Below are positions 19,400-27,566 of a DNA stretch of 64,000 bases, in pieces. Source of the DNA: Salidesulfovibrio onnuriiensis (GTDB lineage Bacteria; Desulfobacterota; Desulfovibrionia; Desulfovibrionales; Desulfovibrionaceae). The notes under the pieces are model-generated. The model saw only the letters and a list, made by a program, of their open reading frames with translations, did no database searches and had not been told where the DNA came from. The stretch lies in NCBI RefSeq assembly GCF_008001235.1, contig NZ_CP040751.1, positions 2,153,001-2,217,000 of the forward strand. The letters run 5' to 3'. Within the stretch, counting starts at the first letter, position 1. Each line of letters begins with the position of its first letter. A program made the position numbers and the translations under genes.

Positions 19400-19999
19400 A
19401 TGACCACGATCAATTCGGACGGTATTACCGGTTTTGCCGTGAATACCAGGATGGACAAACTGTCCGAGGCCCAGACGGAGCGAGGTCAGGGAGAGCCGGG
19501 AGACCTTCGTGAGGCCCTGGGAGACAGGGTCGAGATTTCCGATGAGGGACGCGCCCTGATGCAGGCCAAGATCGAGGAGATCGGCAAGGCGCCCGACGAA
19601 CTTACCGATGAGGACCGGGCCGAATTGCGGGCCGCCTTCAGCGAAGCCACGGGGCTTTCCGAAGAGGAAATATCCGACATGGAAGCGGAGATGGCCGAGC
19701 ACGGCGGAGCGCCTTCGGGCGGCGAGAGCGGTGCGTCCGGGGTGGTCCAAGGCGGCGGGGAGTCGAGTGGAGGCGGAGCCATGGGCGGCGGAATGCAGGC
19801 CTCCGGTTCGGAAGAGGACTCCGAGAGCGACATAGAGGAGCTTGAGGACGAGATCGATGCGTTGGAGGCGGAGATTGCCGAACTTCAGGAAAAGGCCAAG
19901 ACCGACGACGACAGCGCCCGGCAGCTCAAGACCAAGGAAATGGAGCTGCTGACCAAGGAGTCGGAACTTGCGCAGCTTCAGTCGTCCGAGTCATCCTGA
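19400..19999 (+). CDS. Acidic Gly-rich and coiled-coil protein of unknown function
   Basis: This is a 199-residue protein starting MTTINSDGITGFAVNTR after AAGGAGAGAATGC. The first 110 residues are polar, with GDRVEISDEGRALMQ, a phrase like the N-terminal segments of small flagellar or anti-sigma proteins, and an EF-hand-like acidic helix pair (APDELTDEDRAELR). A Gly/Ser linker at about 110-140 leads to an acidic coiled coil, IEELEDEIDALEAEIAELQ, and a second helix with KEMELLTKESELAQL. There is no signal peptide. The length and low complexity fit a small scaffold protein seen in Desulfovibrio relatives, but I cannot name it. It is flanked by its own terminator at 20016. Confidence 0.65.
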   Translation: MTTINSDGITGFAVNTRMDKLSEAQTERGQGEPGDLREALGDRVEISDEGRALMQAKIEEIGKAPDELTDEDRAELRAAFSEATGLSEEEISDMEAEMAEHGGAPSGGESGASGVVQGGGESSGGGAMGGGMQASGSEEDSESDIEELEDEIDALEAEIAELQEKAKTDDDSARQLKTKEMELLTKESELAQLQSSESS

Positions 20000-20015
20000 C
20001 CGGGACGGGCTCCGG

Positions 20016-20041
20016 AAGGGCGGTTTTACCGCCCTTTTTTT
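20016..20041 (+). terminator. Terminator of the 19400 gene
   Basis: AAGGGCGG pairs perfectly with CCGCCCTT around a 5-base loop, and the T run continues to 20041. Confidence 0.9.
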
Positions 20042-20145
20042 ATGCCCTGAAGTGGAGGCAAACGGGCGCATTGCGTATCTCGGGGGTAGAGTGAAGCGCG
20101 TGTTCTGCCGATAGGACTTGCACAACGGCACCAAGGAGGGTTGCC

Positions 20146-20496
20146 ATGCAAGTCGTATTGGATGGAAGCAGGATTTCCGGCCTGCTCGTCAGCATGGATG
20201 TTGGCGAGGCCGGGGAATCCACTGTTTTCCGGGGCGGGGATGTGGTCGATCTGTCGGAAGAGGCCGTGGCGCTGTTTGAGGAGAGCGCCCGGGAGGCCAT
20301 GTACGACAGCGCCATGTCCCTGGAGGAGTTCGACAAGCGCATCGCGGTCATTCGCGGCGAGATTGCCGCCGTGTGGAACGGCCCGTTGCCCGATGACGAA
20401 AAATATCGTCAGATCTCCTCCAAGGAGAACGAGATCGCCCTGCTGCAGGCCGGGCAGTTCACCTTTGCCCGCGCCGGGTTCTACAAGGCGGTTTGA
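20146..20496 (+). CDS. Small conserved hypothetical protein
   Basis: This is a 116-residue cytosolic protein that I do not recognise. It begins MQVVLDGSRISGLLVSMDVG with a strong AAGGAGGGTTGCC ribosome site. It has a beta-rich first third, then helices such as SLEEFDKRIAVIRGEIAAVW and YRQISSKENEIALLQAG. No cysteines, membrane helix or catalytic motif is visible. It ends 46 bases before the stop of the convergent tetR-type gene with no clear terminator between them. Codon use matches the chromosome. Confidence 0.65.
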   Translation: MQVVLDGSRISGLLVSMDVGEAGESTVFRGGDVVDLSEEAVALFEESAREAMYDSAMSLEEFDKRIAVIRGEIAAVWNGPLPDDEKYRQISSKENEIALLQAGQFTFARAGFYKAV

Positions 20497-20542
20497 CGGC
20501 CGGTCCAGATCGCGTTTCGCACGGCCATGATGCGGTCTTCGG

Positions 20543-21124
20543 CTACGCGCGAAGAGGCTGCACCATTTTCATGACCATTCCGGTCACCTTATCCGCAAAG
20601 GTTTCGTCCATGGGGGCGTGCCCTGTGAGCAGGCGGTACCACATGACGCCGAAGACGACGTCCGTCAGCATGTCCAGGTCCTGATCCGGGCCGATATTTC
20701 CGTGCTCAACGGCTTTCATGAATATGGATTTCAGGACGGCGCGCCGCTTTGCCGTGAAATTTTTCCGGAACCGTTCGCGAAAGGCCTCGTCCTGTTGGGC
20801 CTGGGCCATCAGGAAGCGGAGATGGACGCCCGCGCCGTCGGCAATGGCTTTCACGGACAGCCTGAGGATGTGGCGCAATGTCTTTTGCAGGGATTCGAAG
20901 GGGGGAATCGTGATGTTCGCGTCGGCCTGGCAAAGCAGCGCCTCCAGCACGACATCCGCCAAGGTGGGCCACCAGCGGTAGATGGTCGGCTTGCCGACCT
21001 TGGCGCGCCTTGCAATGGCCTCGATAGTCAGTCCGGCTCCCTGGCTTTCTTTGAGCAGGGCCTGGGTCGCGTTCAGTATGGCCTCCCGCGCCTGTTCGCT
21101 TCTGGGGCGTCCGGCTTTGGTCAT
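20543..21124 (-). CDS. TetR family transcriptional regulator
   Basis: This is a 193-residue DNA-binding repressor candidate. The N-terminal helix-turn-helix is typical: GRPRSEQAREAILNATQ, then LTIEAIARRAKVGKPTIYRWW (about 32-52) and PTLADVVLEAL. The C-terminal domain is helical and specific to the unknown ligand. ATG 21124 is preceded by AAGGGAGGGAC on its strand. It is divergent from the flavodoxin-ferredoxin gene at 21351. A 20-base inverted repeat with ATTACG/CGTAAT arms lies between them and is the likely operator. It therefore probably represses itself, the flavoprotein gene, or both (inference). Confidence 0.9.
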   Translation of the reverse strand: MTKAGRPRSEQAREAILNATQALLKESQGAGLTIEAIARRAKVGKPTIYRWWPTLADVVLEALLCQADANITIPPFESLQKTLRHILRLSVKAIADGAGVHLRFLMAQAQQDEAFRERFRKNFTAKRRAVLKSIFMKAVEHGNIGPDQDLDMLTDVVFGVMWYRLLTGHAPMDETFADKVTGMVMKMVQPLRA

Positions 21125-21166
21125 GTCCCTCCCTTGTTGTTTGGCTCGAATTTGTATTTGCCACGC

Positions 21167-21208
21167 TTGACAGGGGTTGGCAAGTTTAATTACGTTACGT
21201 TTCGTAAT
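21167..21208 (+). promoter_or_regulatory. Promoter with overlapping TetR-type operator
   Basis: A consensus TTGACA lies at 21167-21172. The inverted repeat ATTACG-N8-CGTAAT at 21189-21208 covers the expected -10 position (TACGTT at 21191). A repressor bound here would block transcription towards 21351. Confidence 0.6.
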
Positions 21209-21350
21209 AAAATAAAACCGGCTTGCATGTTTCCCAGGGAAAAACGCATGTTCTCATGGTTCCCGCCGAACCCGCACAGGTTTGAGTTCTGCCGGGAATA
21301 CGTTCAAGAGAGTATGCCCCCATTCATCCATAACTGATGGAGTTGTCATA

Positions 21351-22151
21351 ATGCAGATTGAATCCTTGAAACTGGTTTGTTTTTCTCCCACCGGGACAAC
21401 CAAGGCGGTTGTCCAGGGCATTGCGGACGGCTTTGGTTCGAGTTCCGTTGAGCTTGTCGATATCACCGGCACGGAGGCGCGGAAGCAGCCGTTGCGGACA
21501 TCGGAAAGTGATTTGCTCGTTGTCGGAATTCCCGTCTATATGGGCAGGCTTCCGGAATTGGCGACGCAGTGGCTCAATACGATCCAGGCCCGGAATACCC
21601 CGGCGGTTTGTGTCGTGGTCTACGGCAACCGTGCCTATGAGAATTCCCTGCTCGAACTGAAGGACGTCTTGAAGAACTGCGGCTGCGTGCCCGTTGCCGG
21701 GGCGGCGTATATCGGGGAACATTCGTTTTCCGATGCCGGAATGCCCACTGCGCAGGGACGCCCCGATGCCGATGATCTGGGACATGCCCAGTCGTTCGGC
21801 CGCAAGGTGCGGGATAAGATGATGTCCCTTGCCGAGCTGTCCGAAGCGGCGGAAGCCGAGGTGCCGGGCTCGTTTCCCTATGAAGGGCGCACCCAGATAT
21901 GGGATGTGGATTTCATTGCCGTAAGCGATGCGTGCGTGCAGTGCGGCCTTTGCGCCGAGGTCTGCCCCGTGGACGCGGTGGATCCGCAGGACAGCGCGGT
22001 CATTGATATCGAGAAATGTATCACGTGCTGCGCCTGCATCAAAAACTGTCCCCAGAGTGCCCGGACCATGAAGGACGGGCCGGTGCGGGACGCCCAGAAG
22101 AGGCTTCACGACAATTGCCGGGAGCCCCGGCAGCCGGAAAACTATCTGTAA
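21351..22151 (+). CDS. EFR1-type flavodoxin-ferredoxin fusion protein
   Basis: This is a 266-residue cytosolic electron carrier or oxidoreductase. An N-terminal flavodoxin-like domain has FSPTGTTKAVVQGIADG, the FMN phosphate loop, and GIPVYMGRLPELATQW. The C-terminal domain binds two [4Fe-4S] clusters through CVQCGLCAEVCPVDAV and CITCCACIKNCPQSA. The start ATG 21351 has GGAG eight bases upstream. This fusion is the EFR1 family, typical of anaerobes. Its partner is unknown; control by the divergent TetR regulator suggests induction by a small molecule or stress (inference). A hairpin terminator follows. Confidence 0.88.
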   Translation: MQIESLKLVCFSPTGTTKAVVQGIADGFGSSSVELVDITGTEARKQPLRTSESDLLVVGIPVYMGRLPELATQWLNTIQARNTPAVCVVVYGNRAYENSLLELKDVLKNCGCVPVAGAAYIGEHSFSDAGMPTAQGRPDADDLGHAQSFGRKVRDKMMSLAELSEAAEAEVPGSFPYEGRTQIWDVDFIAVSDACVQCGLCAEVCPVDAVDPQDSAVIDIEKCITCCACIKNCPQSARTMKDGPVRDAQKRLHDNCREPRQPENYL

Positions 22152-22176
22152 CTGGTTGTCTTCGAGTGAATGAAAA

Positions 22177-22215
22177 GAGCCGTCTGCATCTGATGCCGGC
22201 GGCTCTTCGTTTTTC
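22177..22215 (+). terminator. Terminator of the flavodoxin-ferredoxin gene
   Basis: GAGCCG pairs with CGGCTC, with an inner GCATC/GATGC stem, followed by TTCGTTTTT. Confidence 0.75.
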
Positions 22216-22294
22216 TGCGGGGTTTCATGGAGCCCCCTCCGGCCGCCGATCTGAACAACGTGGATACATCTCAGGGGCACAGCCGTGCGGCGGG

Positions 22295-23602
22295 TTATTG
22301 TTGTGGGGAGCCGGCGATCGGGCGTCCTATGAAGACGATTGCCTCATCGCTGCTGTTAAAATGGTTTTTCGTCTTGTCGCTTGCCCTGTAGCGCTTGCGG
22401 TCTGCGCTGATAAATATGACGCCTGTGCCTATCCCCGTGGGGTGGCGCTTGTGTTTCGTGTTGATCGTGATGGATTCAACGGCAACGGAGCCGTGGGCGC
22501 TGCAATCCCGATGGTAGGTCCCGTCCTCGCATCTTTCAAGGGTATCGGTGCCCCCTGCCGTCCAGGAATGGTAGTTGTTACCTTCATAGTCGGACTCATT
22601 GTTGTCATTTCTGTTTTGCTTTCGGCTGTCATGCATGTGCCTGGATGTCGTCGAGTCGGCTATTCTGATACCATATTGCCAGTTTCCGGGAATCTCGCCG
22701 TCCAGTCCATTGCAAGCGGGATCGTCGTCCTTGCAGTTCGAGCTCCGGAAAGGTTCGCCATGTGCGAACATGATATGCCCGGTATTTCCCGAGATTGCGT
22801 GAACGGTTCTACCGTCCGGGCATACCCGATTTTTCTTCCCGATATGGCCGGGATGTTTATACACGATCACATCGCCGGGTTTGATGTCCCGAACATTCTT
22901 GACTTGCCCCCAGCGTACGCAACCCGTCATCAGGTCCCTCATGGTCGCTGCAGGGTGAGCGGCATCCACTTGCGGGGCGCTGCTGATGACATCCGCAAAG
23001 TCGGCGGCAAGCGGCCTGCCCTGACATGAGTACTGGCTTGGGCTGGCGTCTGCATAGAGGGTCTCTGCCAGTCCCTGAATGACGTAATAGCCCACAAATC
23101 CGGAGCAATCCAAAAACAGGTTGTAGCTGGATTGTGGACTCGCGATTTCCGTATAATCGGGAGTTATGCTGAAGTTGTTGCCTTTGTTGTGCGAGTAGCC
23201 TGTGTTTTCAACATGGGAAAGGATTTCGTCCACTTTCATGTGAAAGCGGGAATGCACTGTCTGGTCCGGGTCGTACGGCGGCGAATCCGGGACAACTTTA
23301 CCGCACGTGCCGGTGGCGTATTTTTCCAGGTCATATTGTTGAAGCACGCACCTTTCTCCCCCACAAGCCGTGTCGCATTTTTCAATTTCGCAGACAAAGA
23401 GTTTGGTCCTGTCAGAGGCGACTTTTTGGGTTACTTTGCCGCCCTCGGCAAGGCACTTCTTTTTGCCTTTTACAAGTGCAGGATCGTTTAGAGGCATATT
23501 GTCGGGAGCCGTCATTGAGCTCGAGTCCTGAGCGATGGCAGGGGCGCAGGGGAGCGTGAGACAGCAAACAATTATCAGGGTGAAAAAGCGGATGCTTGTC
23601 AT
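22295..23602 (-). CDS. Secreted NlpC/P60-like cysteine peptidase candidate
   Basis: This is a 435-residue exported protein. ATG 23602 follows AAAGGAATTTGAAA; the in-frame codon two positions upstream is TTG. A signal peptide (RFFTLIIVCCLTLPCAPAIA) is followed by a Cys-rich segment with CEIEKCDTACGGERC. NlpC/P60-type marks are LDCSGFVGYY with the candidate nucleophile Cys166, a structural KPGDVIVYK near 242, and GHIMF with candidate His276. The final 120 residues are Asn/Asp/His-rich and of unknown fold. Other NlpC/P60 proteins cut peptidoglycan stem peptides. No LysM or SH3b domain is visible. Alternatively it is a CHAP-type amidase. The neighbours do not explain its role. Confidence 0.6.
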   Translation of the reverse strand: MTSIRFFTLIIVCCLTLPCAPAIAQDSSSMTAPDNMPLNDPALVKGKKKCLAEGGKVTQKVASDRTKLFVCEIEKCDTACGGERCVLQQYDLEKYATGTCGKVVPDSPPYDPDQTVHSRFHMKVDEILSHVENTGYSHNKGNNFSITPDYTEIASPQSSYNLFLDCSGFVGYYVIQGLAETLYADASPSQYSCQGRPLAADFADVISSAPQVDAAHPAATMRDLMTGCVRWGQVKNVRDIKPGDVIVYKHPGHIGKKNRVCPDGRTVHAISGNTGHIMFAHGEPFRSSNCKDDDPACNGLDGEIPGNWQYGIRIADSTTSRHMHDSRKQNRNDNNESDYEGNNYHSWTAGGTDTLERCEDGTYHRDCSAHGSVAVESITINTKHKRHPTGIGTGVIFISADRKRYRASDKTKNHFNSSDEAIVFIGRPIAGSPQQ

Positions 23603-23679
23603 TTTCAAATTCCTTTTATGGAGTGGCTAGAGCAGATATGGCGTGGAAAATCAAATTCAATGGAGGGCTGGTGGATTGA

Positions 23680-23715
23680 AAAAAGAAAATGGATTCAAGC
23701 TATCAGCCTGAATCC
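23680..23715 (-). terminator. Terminator of the choloylglycine-hydrolase-family gene
   Basis: On the minus strand GGATTCA pairs with TGAATCC around an 11-base loop, followed by ATTTTCTTTTTTC, downstream of the stop at 23761. Confidence 0.75.
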
Positions 23716-23760
23716 ATTGATTTTTGTCTGGGGCGTTCGTGGGCCGCGGCCTTGTTGGGA

Positions 23761-24870
23761 TTAGCGCAGTCTGTCCGTGACCTCTTCGATATCCTGTTTG
23801 CGTACCTGGTCCAGCGGCATGGTGCGCGGTGGATCATTGGCGAAGTCGATCTTTCCGAGGTCCACCATGCGTACGCGGCGGTTGAACATGGTGTGGTAGT
23901 AGATGATCTTGTTTTTTGTGTCGTTGAGCACCGTGTATTGCGTGCCTGCCGGTTGATCTGTGTTCGTGGTTCCGGTGGCCCCTTCGGACTGGGTGGCCGG
24001 GAGGTCGAAGCTGTCTAGAATGCGGAAGGCCTCCTGGACCGTGTCCTCGCCGCCTTTTGTGGCGCGCGCTGTCTGCACAAAGGCTGCGGCGCGGACAAAG
24101 CGCGAGGGCGAGGTGAAGTCGCCAGGCAGGCCGAGCATGCCGGAACCGCCCGCCAGAGGCGTGATTTCCATGTCGCCCCATTTCGTTTTGGCAAAGGGCG
24201 TATTGGAAAGATAACCGAAGTTACGCAGGTTGGTCAGGTGCCAGTCGAATGTGGGGTTGTTGGCGATAACGCCCACGGGGTTTTCGAAGAAAGTGGCCTT
24301 GCCTTCCTTGAATTCGATGACAATGGCCCGGCCTCCCGGTTCGGTGATCATTGCGTGCAGGGGGAAGGGAACGCCAAGGGCGGGGTCGATCACCGGGACC
24401 ACGCGAATCTTGCCGACGCCCTTCCTGACTTCGTCCACGGTGGCGAACCGGGACAGGATATAAGCGAGCAGCTCACTGGGAGCCATGGAAATGGCTGCCT
24501 TGGCCGGATCATACCCAGCGTATTCGGCGAACCCTTGGTGAAAAAACATGCCTCCGGCCAGTCCGGCCTCGTTCATTCCGGTGTTGATGACCCTGTTGAG
24601 GAGCAATACGCCCGCGAATCCGTATTTCGATTTCCAGGCGATGCCTTTGCCTCCACCCGGAACGGTGGATTGAAACGGGGTATTGCGGGGGTAAGTCGCA
24701 ATTCGTGGCTTGAGGTCGAACTTGCCCCATTCCTGTGTGCGTCCGAAGACCACGGTTCCGTCAGCGCCCGCAAGCTTCAGGCCCGTGCACGCCGACGCGG
24801 GGGCCGGGCCGAGCAGGCCGAGCAGGCAGAGGATGAGCGGGGTCAAGATCCAGCGGCGGTGATGAAGCAT
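23761..24870 (-). CDS. Choloylglycine hydrolase family (Ntn) amidase, exported
   Basis: This is a 369-residue hydrolase of the choloylglycine hydrolase/penicillin V acylase family, which cuts linear amide bonds. A signal peptide (ILTPLILCLLGLLGPAPASA) is cleaved directly before Cys28, which becomes the N-terminal nucleophile in CTGLKLAG. FGRTQEW (about 42-48) carries the conserved Arg, but the usual following Asp (GRTxDW) is Glu. NPTFDWHLTNLRNF holds the conserved Asn and Arg region. The exported location fits Gram-negative members, which act on penicillin V, acyl-homoserine lactones or bile salts. The substrate cannot be told here. It is monocistronic, with its own terminator. Confidence 0.85.
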   Translation of the reverse strand: MLHHRRWILTPLILCLLGLLGPAPASACTGLKLAGADGTVVFGRTQEWGKFDLKPRIATYPRNTPFQSTVPGGGKGIAWKSKYGFAGVLLLNRVINTGMNEAGLAGGMFFHQGFAEYAGYDPAKAAISMAPSELLAYILSRFATVDEVRKGVGKIRVVPVIDPALGVPFPLHAMITEPGGRAIVIEFKEGKATFFENPVGVIANNPTFDWHLTNLRNFGYLSNTPFAKTKWGDMEITPLAGGSGMLGLPGDFTSPSRFVRAAAFVQTARATKGGEDTVQEAFRILDSFDLPATQSEGATGTTNTDQPAGTQYTVLNDTKNKIIYYHTMFNRRVRMVDLGKIDFANDPPRTMPLDQVRKQDIEEVTDRLR

Positions 24871-25184
24871 TGTCCCTCCCTTGTTTGCGGCTCAGGGTAC
24901 AGTCAAAGGAGGGGTGGAGCAATGCCAAAAGCTTTTATTTTCGTTAGGTCGGCTGTCCAACTGGGGGCATTACACCTCTACCGGCGATGGTTAGTTCTCC
25001 CATTGGGTTTGAAGTTTAAGCAAGTCTCATTGAATATTGGGTTTTAGCCAATTGAATCAGTCTGATGGATTCAATTTAATACAAGTATGATACATTTGGT
25101 TTAATTTTTCAGTGTATCCAATTGTACCAAGGATAACGTGAGCGTTTTTATAAGAGCAAAATCAACATACCCATGTGTAACAAG
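24871..25184. other. A+T-rich spacer with an inverted repeat
   Basis: No gene is present. AATTGAATC (25050-25058) pairs with GATTCAATT (25068-25076), and CCAATTG occurs at 25048 and again near 25117. Composition drops sharply here, which marks the left edge of the A+T-richer CYTH/transporter block. The inverted repeat could be an operator or a recombination scar; nothing decides between them. Confidence 0.45.
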
Positions 25185-25211
25185 AAAAGGCCCGCACAAT
25201 GCGGGCCTTTT
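25185..25211 (-). terminator. Bidirectional terminator of the CYTH/transporter operon
   Basis: AAAAGGCCCGC pairs perfectly with GCGGGCCTTTT around ACAAT, which gives a T run on either strand. It lies 22 bases after the stop at 25233 (minus strand). Confidence 0.9.
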
Positions 25212-25232
25212 CTGCCTGTGGGAACCGAGGAA

Positions 25233-26081
25233 CTACTTGTTTGCGGATGCCGCAAAAGTGATCTCGGTTTTGGATGCCCCGGCATCTTTTGCTAGGAGGG
25301 TATCGCTTTGGAGCTTTTGGGAAAGCCAAGCGTCCAGGGCATCCAGAAGTTGTTTTTCTTCAATGCTTCCGCCAAAGCCGATTTCGGCAAGAACTGGGGT
25401 GTTGTTTCCTTTTACTGTCCAGATCTGCAATTCCACCTTCATGCCCTTGTGGTCGCCGCTGCTCACGGTGCCTTTGTATTTTTCCATGCGCATGACATGG
25501 GTTTTCAGAAGCGGTTGCCCGCTTTCCCTCAGGGCCTGCGTGAGAGAATATATTTCACTCCCTGAAGATCTCAGAAGGTTGAAGGTTTCTTCCGGGGTCA
25601 TGGTGCTAACATTATGCTTACCGACAGGGATTTTGGTGTTCAGCGAATAGGAATAAGCCTCGTTGCCGAAAAAGGCGTCTATCTCTCCTTCTGCAGCCTT
25701 GTTCATGCGATCAAGGGTCTTCATGTCAGTGCTGCGGGATTTTAGAGTGATTTTTGATTTTTCAGGGGTCTCAAGGTCAAAGCGTACGCGTAGGATCTTG
25801 TTATGGGCTTTGAGCAAGCGGTCCACAGTGTCGATATAGAATCCCTCTTTCAACGAAGGAGTGTTTTCCCAGTCAATGAATGCCGTTTTTTCCAGAAAAG
25901 TACTGGAGATCTGATCGCCGGACTTAGCTAAGGAATTTTCCGGGATAAGCTGGTAATGATATTCGATGCCTTTCATATCCTCTAAGCTGGGCCGATTGTC
26001 GTCAGCTGCTCCAACAACTGCGGACAGTGCCACCAGCAGGATCAAAATCCCCAGTGGAATGTGAGCCCGAATGTTTGCCAT
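25233..26081 (-). CDS. Exported CYTH-like protein
   Basis: This is a 282-residue protein with an N-terminal signal (HIPLGILILLVALSAVVGAA). The mature part has GFYIDTVDRLLKAHNKILRVRF, then KITLKSRS, and a late LQIWTVKGNNTPVLAEIGFGGS. That is the Y(D)T...L...LRxR...TLK order of CYTH (triphosphate tunnel) proteins. The ExExK start of the fold reads IEYHYQL, so catalysis is doubtful. A CYTH fold outside the cytoplasm is unusual. It is last of six genes in one direction, 54 bases after the PiT permease gene. It may bind or process a phosphate-rich ligand in the periplasm (inference). The fold call rests on pattern, not on a profile search. Confidence 0.5.
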   Translation of the reverse strand: MANIRAHIPLGILILLVALSAVVGAADDNRPSLEDMKGIEYHYQLIPENSLAKSGDQISSTFLEKTAFIDWENTPSLKEGFYIDTVDRLLKAHNKILRVRFDLETPEKSKITLKSRSTDMKTLDRMNKAAEGEIDAFFGNEAYSYSLNTKIPVGKHNVSTMTPEETFNLLRSSGSEIYSLTQALRESGQPLLKTHVMRMEKYKGTVSSGDHKGMKVELQIWTVKGNNTPVLAEIGFGGSIEEKQLLDALDAWLSQKLQSDTLLAKDAGASKTEITFAASANK

Positions 26082-26135
26082 GTCGCTACCTTCCTTGTTG
26101 TAATCATTCCAACAGGGTGATTGGCTTGATCAGGG

Positions 26136-27554
26136 CTAACCCTGTCTGGAGAGTTGGTAGAGTTTGTCGATTATTGGGTCTTGGTCGTTTTTGTGAAACG
26201 CATGCGCCAGTTGCCAGCGGTGTTTGAAAACCTGCCCCGAGAGTGTCTTTAGAAGTGTTGTTTCGCTGGGACTAAATGAAGGGCTGCCGCTGGTAAGCTT
26301 GATGAGTTGGATGGTCACGGTTAGTTCTTCCAGCCGTGTGGTGTTCATGATGGTGTCTAGGGCGTCATCGTCAAGTTGTATACAATCCTCCAAAGCGTTT
26401 TTGAATTTTTGCGCATTTGGATATGTTCTGCCCTCGAGGTCCTTCAGCGGTGCTGTGTCCATTTTTTCGGCGAGTTGTTCCATTGCAGTGGGTGTCAGCG
26501 CATACTGTACTGGTGTGTAGGTTTGCTGCATGAAGACGTTTTGAAGGAAGAAAAGCGAGAAGAAGCATACCACGGCTGCAATGACTGGAGTGATCGCCCA
26601 ACTGCTGCAGATGGCGCCGACGGTGCGCCAGCGGATGGAGCGTCCGCCTTTGAGGAGGCCGATGCCGATGACTGCGCCTACGATTGCTTGAGAGCTTGAA
26701 ACCGGCACCAGAGGAATGGCTGGCAACCCCATGGACACGAACGAGTTGCTTAACCCTTGGGAAGAGAAAATGGTTAGGACCAGCGAGTGGGAAACAACAA
26801 CGATGAAGGCGGCGACTGGGGAAAGTTTCATGATACCGCCTCCGCCCACGGTCATGATGACCTTCTTCGAATAGGTGAACACGCCCACGGCGATAGCCAA
26901 ACCTCCTAGAAAAAAGAGCTGCTGCGCCGCCGAGAGTGTGAACAGGTTGAAGAAGTGGATATCGGAGAAGTTGGAGATAGGTACGAACACTCCCATGACT
27001 GTGGATATATTGTTTGCCCCGAGAGCATACGCGCCAAAGATTCCGGCTAGCAGCAGGCCTATGCGCGTCAGGTAGTCCTGTGTGAGCATGTGCGGCTTTC
27101 TCCACTGGATGCATGAGCGGCAGAGTATGTACAGGAACATGGAAAATACTGCCGACAGGATAGGACAGAACACCCAGGTGGATAGGATTTTTGTGAGCGC
27201 CGTATAGTCGATTAGCGACCCGGAAAACAGGTTCCAACCCACAATGGAGCCGACAATGGTTTGTGAGGTAGAAACCGGATAACTGGCCTTGGTCATAAGA
27301 AACATGTTTACGGCCGAAGACAGGGCGACCATGAAGGCTCCTGCCAAGGCGTTTATGGAGCCTAGTTTACCAAGGGTATGGGTCGCACCTGCTCCGCTGA
27401 TTACAGAGCCGAGGATAACGAACACACTGCACCATATTGCGGCGGTGTGGAATCGGATCATGCGGGTGCCTACTGCCGTTCCGAATACGTTGGACATATT
27501 GTTGGCACCGAGAGCCCAGCCCAGAAAAAGACCGCTTGAAAAGAAAATAGACAT
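26136..27554 (-). CDS. PiT-family inorganic anion (phosphate or sulfate) permease
   Basis: This is a 472-residue inner-membrane protein with about ten helices. Both halves of the inverted-repeat permease carry the family signature, GWALGANNMSNVFGTAVGT near the N-terminus and YALGANNISTVMGVF near the middle. The classic PiT motif reads GANDxAN; here Asp is Asn in both copies. SQTIVGSIVGWNL and SQAIVGAVIGIGLL are the paired gating loops. A C-terminal soluble extension of about 120 residues follows the last helix and is not usual in short PiT proteins. It starts 12 bases after the DUF47 gene, and the two families commonly pair as transporter and regulator. The substrate is uncertain: phosphate, sulfate or another oxyanion. 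Confidence 0.85.
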   Translation of the reverse strand: MSIFFSSGLFLGWALGANNMSNVFGTAVGTRMIRFHTAAIWCSVFVILGSVISGAGATHTLGKLGSINALAGAFMVALSSAVNMFLMTKASYPVSTSQTIVGSIVGWNLFSGSLIDYTALTKILSTWVFCPILSAVFSMFLYILCRSCIQWRKPHMLTQDYLTRIGLLLAGIFGAYALGANNISTVMGVFVPISNFSDIHFFNLFTLSAAQQLFFLGGLAIAVGVFTYSKKVIMTVGGGGIMKLSPVAAFIVVVSHSLVLTIFSSQGLSNSFVSMGLPAIPLVPVSSSQAIVGAVIGIGLLKGGRSIRWRTVGAICSSWAITPVIAAVVCFFSLFFLQNVFMQQTYTPVQYALTPTAMEQLAEKMDTAPLKDLEGRTYPNAQKFKNALEDCIQLDDDALDTIMNTTRLEELTVTIQLIKLTSGSPSFSPSETTLLKTLSGQVFKHRWQLAHAFHKNDQDPIIDKLYQLSRQG

Positions 27555-27566
27555 AGGTGGAGCCTT

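Noticed and set aside
21337-21351. Four-codon leader peptide (MELS) overlapping the flavodoxin-ferredoxin start
   Set aside because: It is too short to support and its GGAG serves as the ribosome site of the real gene.
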